From: Gammaproteobacteria bacterium
GTDB taxonomy: Bacteria > Pseudomonadota > Gammaproteobacteria > Steroidobacterales > Steroidobacteraceae
Direction of reading: 5' to 3'
Length of the DNA: 59,055 bases
Assembly: GCA_021773365.1 (NCBI GenBank)
Contig: JAJFKF010000085.1
Location: 1 to 59,055 of the forward strand
In this document: piece by piece, positions 29,364 through 39,600 of the stretch
How positions within the stretch are numbered: the stretch's first letter is position 1
How the letters are laid out: each line of letters starts with the position of its first letter
The notes under the pieces: model-generated
The model's database searches: none
Seen by the model: the letters and a program-made list of their open reading frames with translations, nothing else
Told to the model about the DNA's origin: nothing
Program-made: the position numbers and the translations under genes

Positions 29364-29552
29364 TCCCCCGTCTTCGATTGCGGCGTCCTCGCCACCCCAC
29401 AAGTATCCAGGCATCCGACGCCAGCAGCGCCGGTGATCCCTGCGGGGACGTACAGCATGCGCTTCGCCGAGTCCATGGCATTGCGCACCCCAGACCTTTC
29501 GCTGTATGTCCGCACAGGGGGCCACCTCGGCGCCAGCAGCGGTCTATAGTGC
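29364..29552. other. Gap between rplQ and the sigma factor gene
   Basis: About 190 bases with no supported gene and no clear terminator for the alpha operon. A TATAGT at 29545-29550 lies only two bases before the sigma factor ATG; without a matching -35 element it is weak evidence for a promoter. If used, it would give an almost leaderless mRNA for the ATG at 29562. Confidence 0.4.
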
Positions 29553-30125
29553 ATGGCGCACATGACCGACGTCCCTGCATCCGGCCCGGGGGTCGTCTCC
29601 GGTACGAGACCTTCCCGTGGCGCCGCCGATACCTCCGGCCTGGGCCGGTGGGCACGCGAATACGCCGAAGATCTGCGCCGCTTTCTCAGCAAGCGACGGG
29701 TTGTTGAAAGCGACATCAAGGATGTGTGTCAGGAAGTCTACCTGCGCCTGCTCCGGTTCAATCGTGCCGAGGTGGTCGACAATCCGCAGGCCTATCTTTT
29801 CCGGGTAGCTGCCAATGTGGCGCACGATTTCAAGTTGCGTCAGCAGCGCTGGCAGCCGTTGGAAGGCATCGATCGCGATGGCGAGCAGATGCCGGCGCAC
29901 ACCGGTCCCGAGCAACTCGCCGCAGCCGAGCTGCGCGGCCGGCATGTGAGGCAGGCACTTGCCGGCCTGCCGCCGATGGCCCGCGCCGTGCTTGCCCTGC
30001 AGGCTCGGGAGGATCTGACTTACGAGGAAATTGCCGCCCGGCTGGGCACAAGCCGGCGAAGCGTCAAGCGTGCCGTTGCGCGTGGCTATGCACTGATGCG
30101 GGCGGCGTTGTCAGATGTGGATTGA
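29553..30125 (+). CDS. ECF RNA polymerase sigma factor, FecI-like
   Basis: Alternative sigma factor that would direct RNA polymerase to its own target promoters. The 190-residue product has sigma region 2 (DIKDVCQEVYLRLLRFNRAE, about residues 55-75, followed by NPQAYLFRVAANVAHD) and region 4 with a helix-turn-helix (LTYEEIAARLGTSRRSVKRA, from about residue 155). The start may be ATG 29553 or 29562. A fecR-like gene follows, then a TonB-dependent receptor with an STN domain: the cell-surface signalling arrangement of the FecI-FecR-FecA type. The inducer is unknown. Confidence 0.88.
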   Translation: MAHMTDVPASGPGVVSGTRPSRGAADTSGLGRWAREYAEDLRRFLSKRRVVESDIKDVCQEVYLRLLRFNRAEVVDNPQAYLFRVAANVAHDFKLRQQRWQPLEGIDRDGEQMPAHTGPEQLAAAELRGRHVRQALAGLPPMARAVLALQAREDLTYEEIAARLGTSRRSVKRAVARGYALMRAALSDVD

Positions 30126-30149
30126 CTCATGAGCCAGAGAGGACCCGCA

Positions 30150-31202
30150 ATGAACAGCCCCGCCACGGCCGCGGACTGGATGGCTCAGTTCGCCGAGGGA
30201 AGTCTGTCGTCAGCCCACCGGGCGGCTTTTGTCGAATGGCTGCGTGAGTCTCCCACTCATGTGCGCGAACTGCTGGAACTGAGCCTGCTGCAGGAGGATC
30301 TGGCCGGCAATGAAATAGCGCCCGCACAGATGGAGTCCTGGGTGCGTGAGGCCCGAAGCGCCGGCAGTGAGGATGTCGTGGATCGCCGATACTTCTTTCA
30401 ACGCGTGCGGCGCTCCGCCGCCGCGGCCAGCGCCCCCCGCCAACGCCGGATACCCGCCCTGCGCCTGACCGCCGTACTGGCACTGGTGGCCTGTCTGATC
30501 GGCGGGTACTACATGTTCTCCCATGGCCGCTACACCACCGGCTTTGGCGAGCAGCGCATCGTGACACTTGTTGATGGCAGTGTGGTGTCGCTGAACACCG
30601 ATTCGCGGCTGAAGGTCGACTATTCCGCGCATCGGCGCAGAGTCCGGCTGATAAGCGGTGAGGCTTTCTTCCGCGTGGCCATCGATGCGGCCCGTCCGTT
30701 CGAGGTGCAGGCGCGTAATGCAACTGTGCGTGCTCTGGGTACCAGCTTCAATGTAAAGCTTGCACCGACCGCCACGCTGGTAAGCGTGATAGACGGTCTG
30801 GTGGAAGTGCGCGGCGAGGGAGAGCGCGCCGACAGGGTAGGCGAAGGCGAGGAAGCCCGCGTCACCCCGAGCGCACCCATCGTGAAAACCAGTAACGAAG
30901 CCATCCAGCGCGCCAGCGCCTGGACGCGCGGGCGCGTGGAGTTCGACGCCGTGCCATTGCAGGAGGTACTGGCCGAGTTCCAGCGCTATCGTCGTTTCGA
31001 GGTACACATTGACGATCCCGCCCTGCGTACGCTGAAGCTCACCGGCTCATTCGATACGCATGATCTGGAGTCGGCGCTGGAGTATCTGCAGACATTGCCG
31101 GCAGTCAGCGTAGAACGGGAATCCGCCGCCGCCTTCATCATCCGTCGCGATGAAACCGAATCCGCTGCCGGAGCACAGGTGGCAATGCCGAATTCCCGCT
31201 AG
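30150..31202 (+). CDS. FecR-like transmembrane sigma regulator
   Basis: Anti-sigma or sigma-activating protein that relays the receptor signal across the inner membrane. It is 350 residues from the ATG at 30150, which lies six bases after AGAGGA; an in-frame ATG at 30129 has no such site. The cytoplasmic N-terminal domain (AADWMAQFAEGSLSSAHRAA, with a Trp-rich FVEWLRES) is followed by one membrane segment at about residues 102-122 and the periplasmic FecR domain (TLVDGSVVSLNTDSRLKV, GEAFFRVAIDAARPFEV, VRALGTSFNV). The C-terminal 80 residues resemble an STN-like domain (VPLQEVLAEFQRYRRFEVHI) that would meet the receptor's own STN domain. Confidence 0.88.
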   Translation: MNSPATAADWMAQFAEGSLSSAHRAAFVEWLRESPTHVRELLELSLLQEDLAGNEIAPAQMESWVREARSAGSEDVVDRRYFFQRVRRSAAAASAPRQRRIPALRLTAVLALVACLIGGYYMFSHGRYTTGFGEQRIVTLVDGSVVSLNTDSRLKVDYSAHRRRVRLISGEAFFRVAIDAARPFEVQARNATVRALGTSFNVKLAPTATLVSVIDGLVEVRGEGERADRVGEGEEARVTPSAPIVKTSNEAIQRASAWTRGRVEFDAVPLQEVLAEFQRYRRFEVHIDDPALRTLKLTGSFDTHDLESALEYLQTLPAVSVERESAAAFIIRRDETESAAGAQVAMPNSR

Positions 31203-31218
31203 AGGGGGCCACCCCTGC

Positions 31219-31254
31219 AAGTGGACAGGTCTATACGGCACTGACCGTCCACTT
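31219..31254 (+). promoter_or_regulatory. Inverted repeat between fecR-like gene and receptor gene
   Basis: AAGTGGAC (31219-31226) pairs perfectly with GTCCACTT (31247-31254), and after one bulged A the stem continues with GGTC/GACC, giving 12 bp in all. It lies 16 bases before the receptor ATG. It could be an operator, or an mRNA hairpin that separates expression of the regulators from that of the receptor. Confidence 0.55.
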
Positions 31255-31269
31255 ACCCGAGGGGAGCAA

Positions 31270-34200
31270 ATGAACGCCACAAAACCAATATATCGAGTTC
31301 TTTGTTCGGCGATGGCGCTGTTCTGCATCGTCGGCGGCGCCTGCAACACAGCCATCGCGGGTCCGGTAAGCATCGAAATTCGCGCCCAGTCGTTGTCGAC
31401 CGCCTTGCGCGAACTCGCTCGTCAGTCCGGTATCCAGTTGGCAGTGGAGTCGGAGCTGACAGAGGGAAAGTCCGCGCCGGCACTCACCGGCAGGTATGAA
31501 GCCACTGACGCGCTGGCGATGCTATTGCACGATTCGGGTCTGGAAGCCTACGCAGTCAACGACAAGACCTATGGCATTCGCCCGCGCAGCAAGCCGTCGG
31601 CTCTTCCAGCCGCAGGGGCCGCCGCACGTGCACCGTCCATCATGCTGCTGGCAAGCACTGATGCGGCCGCGGACGAACCAAAGCAGATCGTGGAAACCGG
31701 CAGCTCGAAGAGCAAGGTCTCTGCGGCGGAGAGCGATGCCACAGATGAGCAGGGCGCCATACCGGAAATCCTGGTGCGAGATTCCAGGCTTGCCAACACG
31801 GACATCAGGCGCACCGAAGACGCGCCGCAACCTTACGTGGTGTTCGATCGCGAACAGATCGACCGCTCGATGGCCAGTAGCCTGGAGGACTTTCTCAAGA
31901 CCCGCCTGCCGATGAACACCGTCGGCCAGACCAACGCACAGTACGTGGGCCTGCGGTTCGGCAACACCAGTTCCATCGACCTGCGCGGACTGGGCGCCGG
32001 CCAGACGCTTGTTCTCGTCAACGGGCGGCGTATGCCCGGGATCAGCGATTTGTTCAGCGGAGCCGAGGTGCTGCAGCCGGACATCAACGGCATTCCGCTC
32101 AATGCCATCGAGCGCATCGAGGTGCTGCCTTCCACCGCCTCCGGCATATACGGTGGCGGCGCCACCGGCGGCGTAGTGAACATCATCCTGCGCCGCGACT
32201 ATTCGGGCGGCGAACTGTCGGCCGTGTACGAGAACACTTTCGCCTCCGACGCCGCGCAGCGGCGCATCGAGGGCAGCTTTGGTTTCTCGCTTGAGGACGG
32301 CAAGACCAACATCATGCTCGCCGGCAGCTATGCCGATTCCAACCGCCTGCTTACCGACGAACGGGACTTCGTGGTGCGCGGCCGGCAGCTGCTCCAGCGC
32401 AACAACCCCAATGCCTTCTCCGCGGACTCGATCTTCTCCACGCCCAGGGGCGCCACGCCCAACTTCCGCTCCCTCGACGGCATGCCACTGACGCTGCTCA
32501 ACGGCGGCTCCATCGGCTCGCGGATCACCTCCGCGCCATACGGCTACGCCGGCGTGTCCTCCGACGGCGGCGCCGCGCTGGCAATCAATGCCGGCAGTTA
32601 CAACCTGGAGTTGCCGCGCGATGCCGGCGCCGCGCGCCAGAGCCTGATCAACAATCCGCAGACCCAATCGGTGTCCGCCAGCCTGCGCAGGGACTTCGGC
32701 AGCCGCGTGGAGGTCTTCCTGGACCTGTCGCACTACGAAAACAATGGCAGCAGTGCGGTCTCCTTCGCCGATCCGTCGGCGGTCCTGAACGCTGGCCACC
32801 CGCTGAACCCGTTCACGAACCGTATCCAGGTCACTTACTCCACTCCCGAGCTGGATTTCGACTATCCCTCGAGCAACGAAACTCGCCAGGCCGCCGGCGG
32901 ATTCATCCTGCGTCTGCCGGGCGAATGGAACCTGCAGGCGGAACATGCCTGGAGCCGTTCGCGTTTCGGCTTTGCCTCCGGCAGCGCCCTGAACAGCGCC
33001 GGATTCACGGCGCTGGCCACTGGCCAGATCGACTTCACCCGCGACCCGAATGCCCATCCGTTCGATTACAGCGGGTTGCTTGCACCGCAGCCGAACTTCA
33101 TCTCTGGCCCCTTCGACACCAAGCTGGCCAACAGCTCGCTGCGCATCGGTGGCCCGATCATGCAGCTGCCGGGCGGAGCGCTCAGCCTGACCGCTTCGGT
33201 ACAGCATCGCGACGAGACCGCCGAGGCGGGCTTTCTGCGGTTCATCGGGGACGATGGTGAGGTGGCCGGGGAGGCGTATGTCCCGGAGCGCTCCCAGTCG
33301 GTGGGCAGTGCCTACGTAGAGGCCGCTTTGCCACTGGTGTCGAAGCACAACGCGCGTCCCTATGTCCGCGACCTGCAGCTGCAGCTATCTGCGCGGCGTG
33401 ATGAGTACAAGACGAACACCACAGACGTGGGTTTCGGAACCTTCCTGCCCTTCCCGGGTGCGCCGCTGCCGCCGTTCGACTACACCATCGCCGAGGTGGC
33501 CTCCACGGATTTCACCTTCGGCGTGCGCTACAAGCCCGTGGAAAGCCTGGCACTGCGCGCCAGCTACGGCACTGGCTTCCTGCCACCGACGCTGACGCAA
33601 GTGTTCGAGAACTTCGATCCCAACGGTTTTGCCTTTGGCAACGATCCCAAGCGGGGAGGCGGGTTCTTCGTCAGCTTCGGTGTGGACGTGCTGAGCGGCG
33701 GTAGCACTGATCTGAAGCCCGAGGAATCGCGCAGCTGGTCCGCCGGCCTGATATTTACGCCAGCGCGGCTGCCGGGCCTGCGCCTGTCGGTGGACTACAC
33801 GCGCATCGAGAAGACCGACGAAATCTACTTGCTGCAGACGCAGGATATTCTGAACAACGAGGATATTCTCGGCGACCGCCTGACGCGCGCGCCGCTGACG
33901 CCGGAGGATCAGCAGATGAACTTCACCGGCGGCGTCATCACCAGCCTGGATCTGCGCCTGGCCAACCTGTCCAGCACCGAGCTGGAAGCCTACGACGTGC
34001 AGCTCGACTACACCTGGGGCGGGGGCCGTTTCGGCAGCTTCACGGTGCAGACGCTGCTGACCTGGCAGCCGCAGCTGGTCCGGCGCATCCTGCCCAACTC
34101 CCTGCCCGTGGATACGGTGGGTTTCAACGGTGGAGTGCTGGAATGGCGCGGCAACGGCGGCATTACCTGGGACCGCGGCCCCTGGACGGCGAACTGGAAC

Positions 34201-34512
34201 ATGCAGTACTACGACGACCACAAGGTCTATGGCGCCGACTTCACACCTGAGTTCGCTCTGCAAAGCTCGCTCGACCAGGGCTCGGACACCATTCCCGCGC
34301 AGATCTATCACGATCTGCACCTGCGCTACCGCTTTGCGCAGGCGCCGCGGCTGGGCGGACTGTTCGAGGATGCCGAGATCCTGGTGGGCATCCAGAACCT
34401 GCTCGACACCAGCCCGCCCATCCGCGCTACCAGTGGCGACTCCGGCGGCTACAGCTTCTACGGTGACCCGCGACTGCGCCGCTACAGCTTGACCTTGCGC
34501 AAACGCTTTTGA
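31270..34512 (+). CDS. TonB-dependent outer-membrane receptor with STN signalling domain
   Basis: Outer-membrane active-transport receptor and signal transducer, 1080 residues from the ATG at 31270 (an upstream open frame overlaps the fecR-like gene and is ignored). In order: a signal peptide of about 30 residues, an STN domain at about 36-105 (IEIRAQSLSTALRELARQSG), a variable linker, a possible TonB box (EILV), a plug domain (SSIDLRGLGAGQTLVLVNGR; IYGGGATGGVVNIILRRDY) and a 22-strand-type barrel ending in an aromatic residue (SLTLRKRF). The sequence does not reveal the substrate: siderophore, glycan or peptide are all possible. Probably controlled by the adjacent sigma/FecR pair. Confidence 0.9.
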   Translation: MNATKPIYRVLCSAMALFCIVGGACNTAIAGPVSIEIRAQSLSTALRELARQSGIQLAVESELTEGKSAPALTGRYEATDALAMLLHDSGLEAYAVNDKTYGIRPRSKPSALPAAGAAARAPSIMLLASTDAAADEPKQIVETGSSKSKVSAAESDATDEQGAIPEILVRDSRLANTDIRRTEDAPQPYVVFDREQIDRSMASSLEDFLKTRLPMNTVGQTNAQYVGLRFGNTSSIDLRGLGAGQTLVLVNGRRMPGISDLFSGAEVLQPDINGIPLNAIERIEVLPSTASGIYGGGATGGVVNIILRRDYSGGELSAVYENTFASDAAQRRIEGSFGFSLEDGKTNIMLAGSYADSNRLLTDERDFVVRGRQLLQRNNPNAFSADSIFSTPRGATPNFRSLDGMPLTLLNGGSIGSRITSAPYGYAGVSSDGGAALAINAGSYNLELPRDAGAARQSLINNPQTQSVSASLRRDFGSRVEVFLDLSHYENNGSSAVSFADPSAVLNAGHPLNPFTNRIQVTYSTPELDFDYPSSNETRQAAGGFILRLPGEWNLQAEHAWSRSRFGFASGSALNSAGFTALATGQIDFTRDPNAHPFDYSGLLAPQPNFISGPFDTKLANSSLRIGGPIMQLPGGALSLTASVQHRDETAEAGFLRFIGDDGEVAGEAYVPERSQSVGSAYVEAALPLVSKHNARPYVRDLQLQLSARRDEYKTNTTDVGFGTFLPFPGAPLPPFDYTIAEVASTDFTFGVRYKPVESLALRASYGTGFLPPTLTQVFENFDPNGFAFGNDPKRGGGFFVSFGVDVLSGGSTDLKPEESRSWSAGLIFTPARLPGLRLSVDYTRIEKTDEIYLLQTQDILNNEDILGDRLTRAPLTPEDQQMNFTGGVITSLDLRLANLSSTELEAYDVQLDYTWGGGRFGSFTVQTLLTWQPQLVRRILPNSLPVDTVGFNGGVLEWRGNGGITWDRGPWTANWNMQYYDDHKVYGADFTPEFALQSSLDQGSDTIPAQIYHDLHLRYRFAQAPRLGGLFEDAEILVGIQNLLDTSPPIRATSGDSGGYSFYGDPRLRRYSLTLRKRF

Positions 34513-34526
34513 ACGGAGTGAAGTCG

Positions 34527-35555
34527 ATGCCAGCCATTCATCGTCTTTCGGCGCTGTTTGTTCTCGCCTGTATCGCTTTGCCCGTGTGCGCCGGCCAGGG
34601 TGGCGCGGCTCTGGCGCCATCCTCCGCCTCTGCGGCCAAGGAGAAAGATGCGGCTGTAGCGGCCATGGCCCGGGAGGTCATGGACCTGGCCGGTGAAGCG
34701 CTCAAGAGTGAGTCGCCTGGTCTGCCCCAGGACAAACAGGCGCGCCTGGAGCAGCTGGCCCGGACGCTGCTGCGCGAGCATGCCGACAGCGTTGCGGCCG
34801 CGGACGCGGGCTACATCTACACCTTTCAGGCGGGGTACCCGCGCAATACCACGTATCTGCGGCGGTTCTACGAAGCGACGGCCAATCCCGAGGTGCGCGA
34901 GCGTATCGCGCCGTCGCTGCTGAACCTGTACTCCGCTACCTACGATGACTGGCGCACCGCTGCGGCTCAGCGCACCGATATCGCCGCGGCGCTGCGCAGT
35001 TTCGCGGTGCTGGTGTGCAGGGACATGCCGGACCATTCTACGATGGTGCAGCGGATGGGCGCGGCCGTGAACGCCCTGGAACATTCGGTGGGCGACCGCC
35101 TGCCCGCCGTGCAGATCGAGCGCATCGGCGGCGGCCATGACAGTCTGGCCAGCCATCGCGGCAGGATCGTGGTGGTGGACGTCTGGGCCACCTGGTGTCC
35201 GCCCTGCGTGGCCGGTCTGCCCGGCCTGGCGAAGTTCCACGAGGAGATGTCCGACCGGCCCTTCGAGGTGGTCTCCCTCAGCATGGATCGCAAGCCGCAG
35301 GACGTCGTCGATCACATGAAGACCCAGCCCATGCCGTGGACGAATCTCTACATCGGCTTCAAATCACCGCTGCTCGAGGAATGGGGCATCAACGGCTATC
35401 CCACTTACTTCGTGCTCGACGCGGAGGGGGTGGTGCGCACCCGCTTCGGTGAGTTCGATGCGGATGCCAAGGACTTCGTGCGTGAACTGGTCAGGGAACT
35501 TGAATCCGGGGCCGACGCTGGCTACTCTGCTCAATATAGTCCTGCCCAACTCTGA
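34527..35555 (+). CDS. Exported thioredoxin-like (TlpA/ResA-type) protein
   Basis: A thiol-disulfide protein of the cell envelope, 342 residues. It has a signal peptide (MPAIHRLSALFVLACIALPVCA), about 170 residues of helical, Ala-rich sequence without a recognised domain, and a C-terminal thioredoxin fold with the redox motif WCPPC at 223-227 and a cis-Pro loop (GYPTYFVLD). The frame is open from a TTG at 34509 that overlaps the receptor stop; the ATG at 34527, behind GGAG, is preferred. Its close position suggests co-transcription with the receptor and a role on the imported substrate or on the cysteine-containing protein encoded next. Confidence 0.85.
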   Translation: MPAIHRLSALFVLACIALPVCAGQGGAALAPSSASAAKEKDAAVAAMAREVMDLAGEALKSESPGLPQDKQARLEQLARTLLREHADSVAAADAGYIYTFQAGYPRNTTYLRRFYEATANPEVRERIAPSLLNLYSATYDDWRTAAAQRTDIAAALRSFAVLVCRDMPDHSTMVQRMGAAVNALEHSVGDRLPAVQIERIGGGHDSLASHRGRIVVVDVWATWCPPCVAGLPGLAKFHEEMSDRPFEVVSLSMDRKPQDVVDHMKTQPMPWTNLYIGFKSPLLEEWGINGYPTYFVLDAEGVVRTRFGEFDADAKDFVRELVRELESGADAGYSAQYSPAQL

Positions 35556-35576
35556 TCAAGTGCAGCCTCGGTCTCG

Positions 35577-36584
35577 ATGAGAAAGTACGGAACAAGGACG
35601 CTGGTGCTGGTGATGGCCGCATGTGCTGTGCTTGTGGCGGTGCTTATGCGGGGCATGCCGGATGAACCTGCGGACAGACCAGGTTCTGACGAATCGTCAC
35701 TCCAGGATGGAAAGAAAGTGAGCGCGAACCATTCCGGCGGTGGAAATGGAAATATTAAGCGCGAGCCGAAAAGTGCAGATGAAGTTCACCCACGTCGAGA
35801 CCTTGCGACCGACCTCCGGACGCTGAAAACTGCGGGTGGAGAGAAGTTGCTGGAGTATTTCGAGCGCGGATTTTCTTCTTCAGCCACTTTTGAGGACATG
35901 TATCTTGCGAGCATGGTGCATTCGTTCTGCACCGGCTATGTCAACCCTGCTGGGTCCATACGCAGATCCATCCAGACGCAGATCGAGGGAGGATTCATTC
36001 AGCCCGAGGACGACAATGTAGCCCTGATGATGGCGAGAGTGGATCTGATGGCCGAACGCTGCGCACCCTTGTCGAAGGTTGGATCGAGTCGGTGGCGTGA
36101 AGCAGGAGGCCGCTTGGGTCAAATGCTGCAGGCGGATGGCTCGCTCTTCGCTGAAGATGGCGTGGTACCGGCCGACGTTGAGGGGGCGAGCGAGAAGAAT
36201 CTTGCAGATGCCAGGCGCAATGCAAGAGATGCCATTGATCGATACGGAGCCGTTGCGCTTGAGTGGAAGTGGACGTCATTGCTTGCAGTGGCGCAAGCCG
36301 CCGGGGCTCAGGGCGCCACCATCAACTTTCAAGGTACTGATGAAGTAAATGCCGTAGCTGCAATGATTGCGCCTTGCTTCGCGGGGCAGCCATGTGGGCC
36401 ATACAGCCTGCCGACATTGGGCGTATGTATTGGCACATACGGCCGGGATTGTACGGAAAGCGTGGTGGATTCCACGCTCAAGGTGCTGGAGACAACCGAA
36501 GAGCGTGATCAGGCCCGGAAGCTGGCGGAGGAAATTGCTGCCGCAGCACAGGCCAGAAACTGGCCTGCTCTGGGGCTCGAGTAG
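35577..36584 (+). CDS. Exported protein of unknown family with several cysteines
   Basis: Not recognised. The 335-residue product has an N-terminal hydrophobic segment (LVLVMAACAVLVAVLM, residues 10-25) fitting a signal anchor or signal peptide. A polar, low-complexity stretch of about 50 residues follows, then a folded-looking region. Outside the hydrophobic segment there are six cysteines: one at SFCTGY, one at AERCAPL and four close together near residues 263-287 (APCFAGQPCGPYSLP and GVCIGTYGRDCTES), suggesting disulfides. Base composition is visibly more A+T-rich than its neighbours, which may mean recent acquisition. It starts 21 bases after the thioredoxin-like gene and converges on the efflux operon. 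Confidence 0.75.
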   Translation: MRKYGTRTLVLVMAACAVLVAVLMRGMPDEPADRPGSDESSLQDGKKVSANHSGGGNGNIKREPKSADEVHPRRDLATDLRTLKTAGGEKLLEYFERGFSSSATFEDMYLASMVHSFCTGYVNPAGSIRRSIQTQIEGGFIQPEDDNVALMMARVDLMAERCAPLSKVGSSRWREAGGRLGQMLQADGSLFAEDGVVPADVEGASEKNLADARRNARDAIDRYGAVALEWKWTSLLAVAQAAGAQGATINFQGTDEVNAVAAMIAPCFAGQPCGPYSLPTLGVCIGTYGRDCTESVVDSTLKVLETTEERDQARKLAEEIAAAAQARNWPALGLE

Positions 36585-36626
36585 CTTGCCCTGGCCTGAA
36601 CTGACGCAGTCAAAGCGCTCTGTTGA

Positions 36627-39600
36627 TCATGCCTCAGGCCGCCCGCGCCGCGACCAGCCCGACGTCCAGCGGAAGAACAGCGGCACAAAGAACACCGCCA
36701 GGAAGGTCGCCATCACCATGCCACCGATGACGCCGGTGCCGATGGAATGACGGGCGGCGGAGCCGGCGCCGCTGCTGATGGCCAGCGGCAGCACGCCGAA
36801 GATGAAGGCCAGCGATGTCATGATGATGGGGCGGAAGCGCAGCCGCGCCGCCTCGATAGCGGCCTCATGCAGTGACTTGCCCTGTTTGTAGCGCTGAGCG
36901 GCGAATTCCACGATCAGGATGGCGTTCTTGGCCGACAGGCCTACCAGGGTGATCAGGCCGATCTGCAGGAACAGATCGTTCTGCAGACCACGCATCCACA
37001 CCGCCAGCAATGCACCGAACACGCCGAAGGGTACGGTCATGATGATGGCCAGCGGCAGGGTCAGGCGCTCGTACAGCGCCGCCAGAATCAGGAACACCAT
37101 CAGCACAGCCAGCAGGAACACGATGCCGGTGGACTCGCCGCTGGCCTTTTCCTGATAGGCCTGGCCGAACCAGGACAGGGTGTAGCCGTCCGGCAGCACC
37201 TCGGCCGCTACTTCCTCCATCGCGGCCAGCGCCTGACCCGAGCTGTAACCTTCCGCTGGACTGCCGAGTATGCGGGCGGCGGGAAAGACGTTGAAGCGCT
37301 CGATCATGTCCGGGCCGGTCACGGTACGGATGGAGGCCAGGGCGGTGAGTGGAATGAGTTCGCCACTGCTGCTGCGCACGTATACATCGCGCACGTCCTC
37401 GGGAAACTTGCGGTACCGGCTTTCCGACTGCAGCTGTACCTTGAACACACGGCCGAGCCGGTTGAAGTCATTCACGTACAGCGCGCCAAAGGTGCTCTGC
37501 AGCGTCTCGAAGATTGCGTTGACCGGCACGCCCAGCGCCTTGGCGCGGTCGCGGTCCAGATCGATGTTCACACGTGGCACCTGCGCGCTGAAGGTGGAAT
37601 TCAGGCCCGTCAGTTCAGGCCGCTGGCTCGCCGCCTGGATCAACTGCTGCGTGACGCCTTCAAGCGCCTGGTAGTCGCTGCCCTGGCGTGACTGCACGAA
37701 GGCATTGAAGCCGCCGGTGAGGTCGATGCCGGTGATCGCCGGTGGGTTGATGCCAATAACCAGGGCGTCCTTGATGCCCGAACCGACGCCAAAAATAGCC
37801 CCGACCACGCCCTGCGCGCTGGTCTCCGGAGTGGAGCGCTCGTCCCAGTCCTTCAGCGGGAAGAAAGAGATGGCCGTGTTGGTGCGCATGCTGAAGGTCA
37901 TCGGGTCCATGCCCGCGAAGGAAATCGAGGTGTTCGCCGGTATGGCCGGGTGCTGGCGCATGCCGGCGGTGAGCTGCGCGATCGCCGCATCGGTTCTTTG
38001 CAGCGAGGCCGCGGGCGGCAGGATGGTGATGGCCATGACCCAGCCCTGATCCTCCTCCGGCGCCAGCGAGGTGGGGATGATGCGCGACAAACTGAAGATC
38101 GCCACCAGCATGACCACAACAATCCCCGCCGCCAGGAAGGAATGACGCAGGATGTAGCTCACGCCGCTGCTATAACGCAGTGTGACGCGCTGGAACCAGC
38201 GGTCAAAGCTGCCGAGCACACCGCCGTGCATGACATCGCCCGGCTTCAGGATGAGCGAGCACAGTGCCGGCGTCAGTGTCAGTGCGACGAAGCCGGAAAT
38301 GATGACCGATACGGCAATGGTGATTGCGAACTGGCGATACATCTCGCCAATCAGGCCGCCGAGGAAGGCGACCGGCGTAAACACCGCAGTCAGTACCAGC
38401 ACGATGGCGATGACCGGACCGGAAACCTCTTCCATGGCGCGGCGGGTAGCTTCCTTGGCGTTCACGCCCTCGGTGCGCATGTGGCGCTCGACGTTCTCCA
38501 GCACCACGATGGCATCATCCACCACGATACCGATGGCCAGCACCATGCCGAACAGGGTGAGGGTGTTGATGGAGAAGCCGAAGGCATACATGGCCGCCAG
38601 GGCGCCGATCAGCGAGATGGGCACTGCCAGCGCCGGAATCAAAGTGGCCCGCCAGTTCTGCAGGAAGACAAAGACCACGATGAAGACCAGGAACATGGCT
38701 TCGAACAGCGTCTTGACCACCTCCTTCATCGACACTTCCACGTAGTGGGTGGTGTCGTAGGGGATGCTCCATTCCACTCCGGTCGGGAAGGCATTGCCCA
38801 GTTCCGCCATGCGCGTATGAATGGCCTCGGAGACCTCCAGCGCGTTTGCGGATGGCGCAAGGAAGATGCCGATGCCCACCACCGGTTCGCCGTCGCTGGT
38901 GGCGTTGAAGTTGTAGTCCTGCGCGCCGAGCTCCACGCGTGCCACATCGCGCAGGCGCACGATGCGTCCCTCCTGGTCGGCACGCAGCACGATGTTGCCG
39001 AACTCCTCCGGTTCCCTGAGGCGTCCCTGTGCCGTAACCGTCAGGGTGAGATCGACGCGATCCTGCACTGGCGTGTCACCCACGCGGCCGCCGGCCACCT
39101 GGGTGTTCTGCTCCCTGACCGCCGCGGCAACGTCAGAAGGCGTCAGCCCCAGCTCGGCCAGTCGGTCCGGTTGCAGCCAGATGCGAATGGCGTAGTTCTT
39201 GGCGCCGAAAATTTCCGCCGAACCCACGCCGGAGATGCGACGCAATTCGTCGAGGACGTTCACCAGCGCATAGTTGCTGACAAACAGATCATCACGAACA
39301 CGGTCCGGGGACTGCATGCTCACGACCATCAGCAGCGTCGGCGAGGTCTTGGCAACGGTCACGCTCTGGCGGCGCACTTCCTCGGGCAGCAGCGGCAGGG
39401 CCTGCTGCACCCGGTTCTGCACATTGATGGCAGCCAGATCAGGATCGGTGCCGACCTCGAAAGTGACCGCCAGGGTGAGCTGGCCGCTGGCGCTGCTGGC
39501 CGAGCGTACGTACAGCATGTTCTCCACGCCGTTGATGCTTTGTTCCAGCGGTGCGGCCACCGTCTCGGCCACCACGTCCGCGCTGGCGCCGGGATAGAAA

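Noticed and set aside
29545-29550. TATAGT as a sigma-70 -10 for the ECF sigma gene
   Set aside because: No matching -35 at 16-18 bases, and it lies two bases from the ATG; kept only as a remark.
31150-31269. N-terminal extension of the TonB receptor upstream of 31270
   Set aside because: It overlaps the fecR-like gene, has no signal-peptide character and no ribosome-binding site; the ATG at 31270 gives a normal signal peptide.
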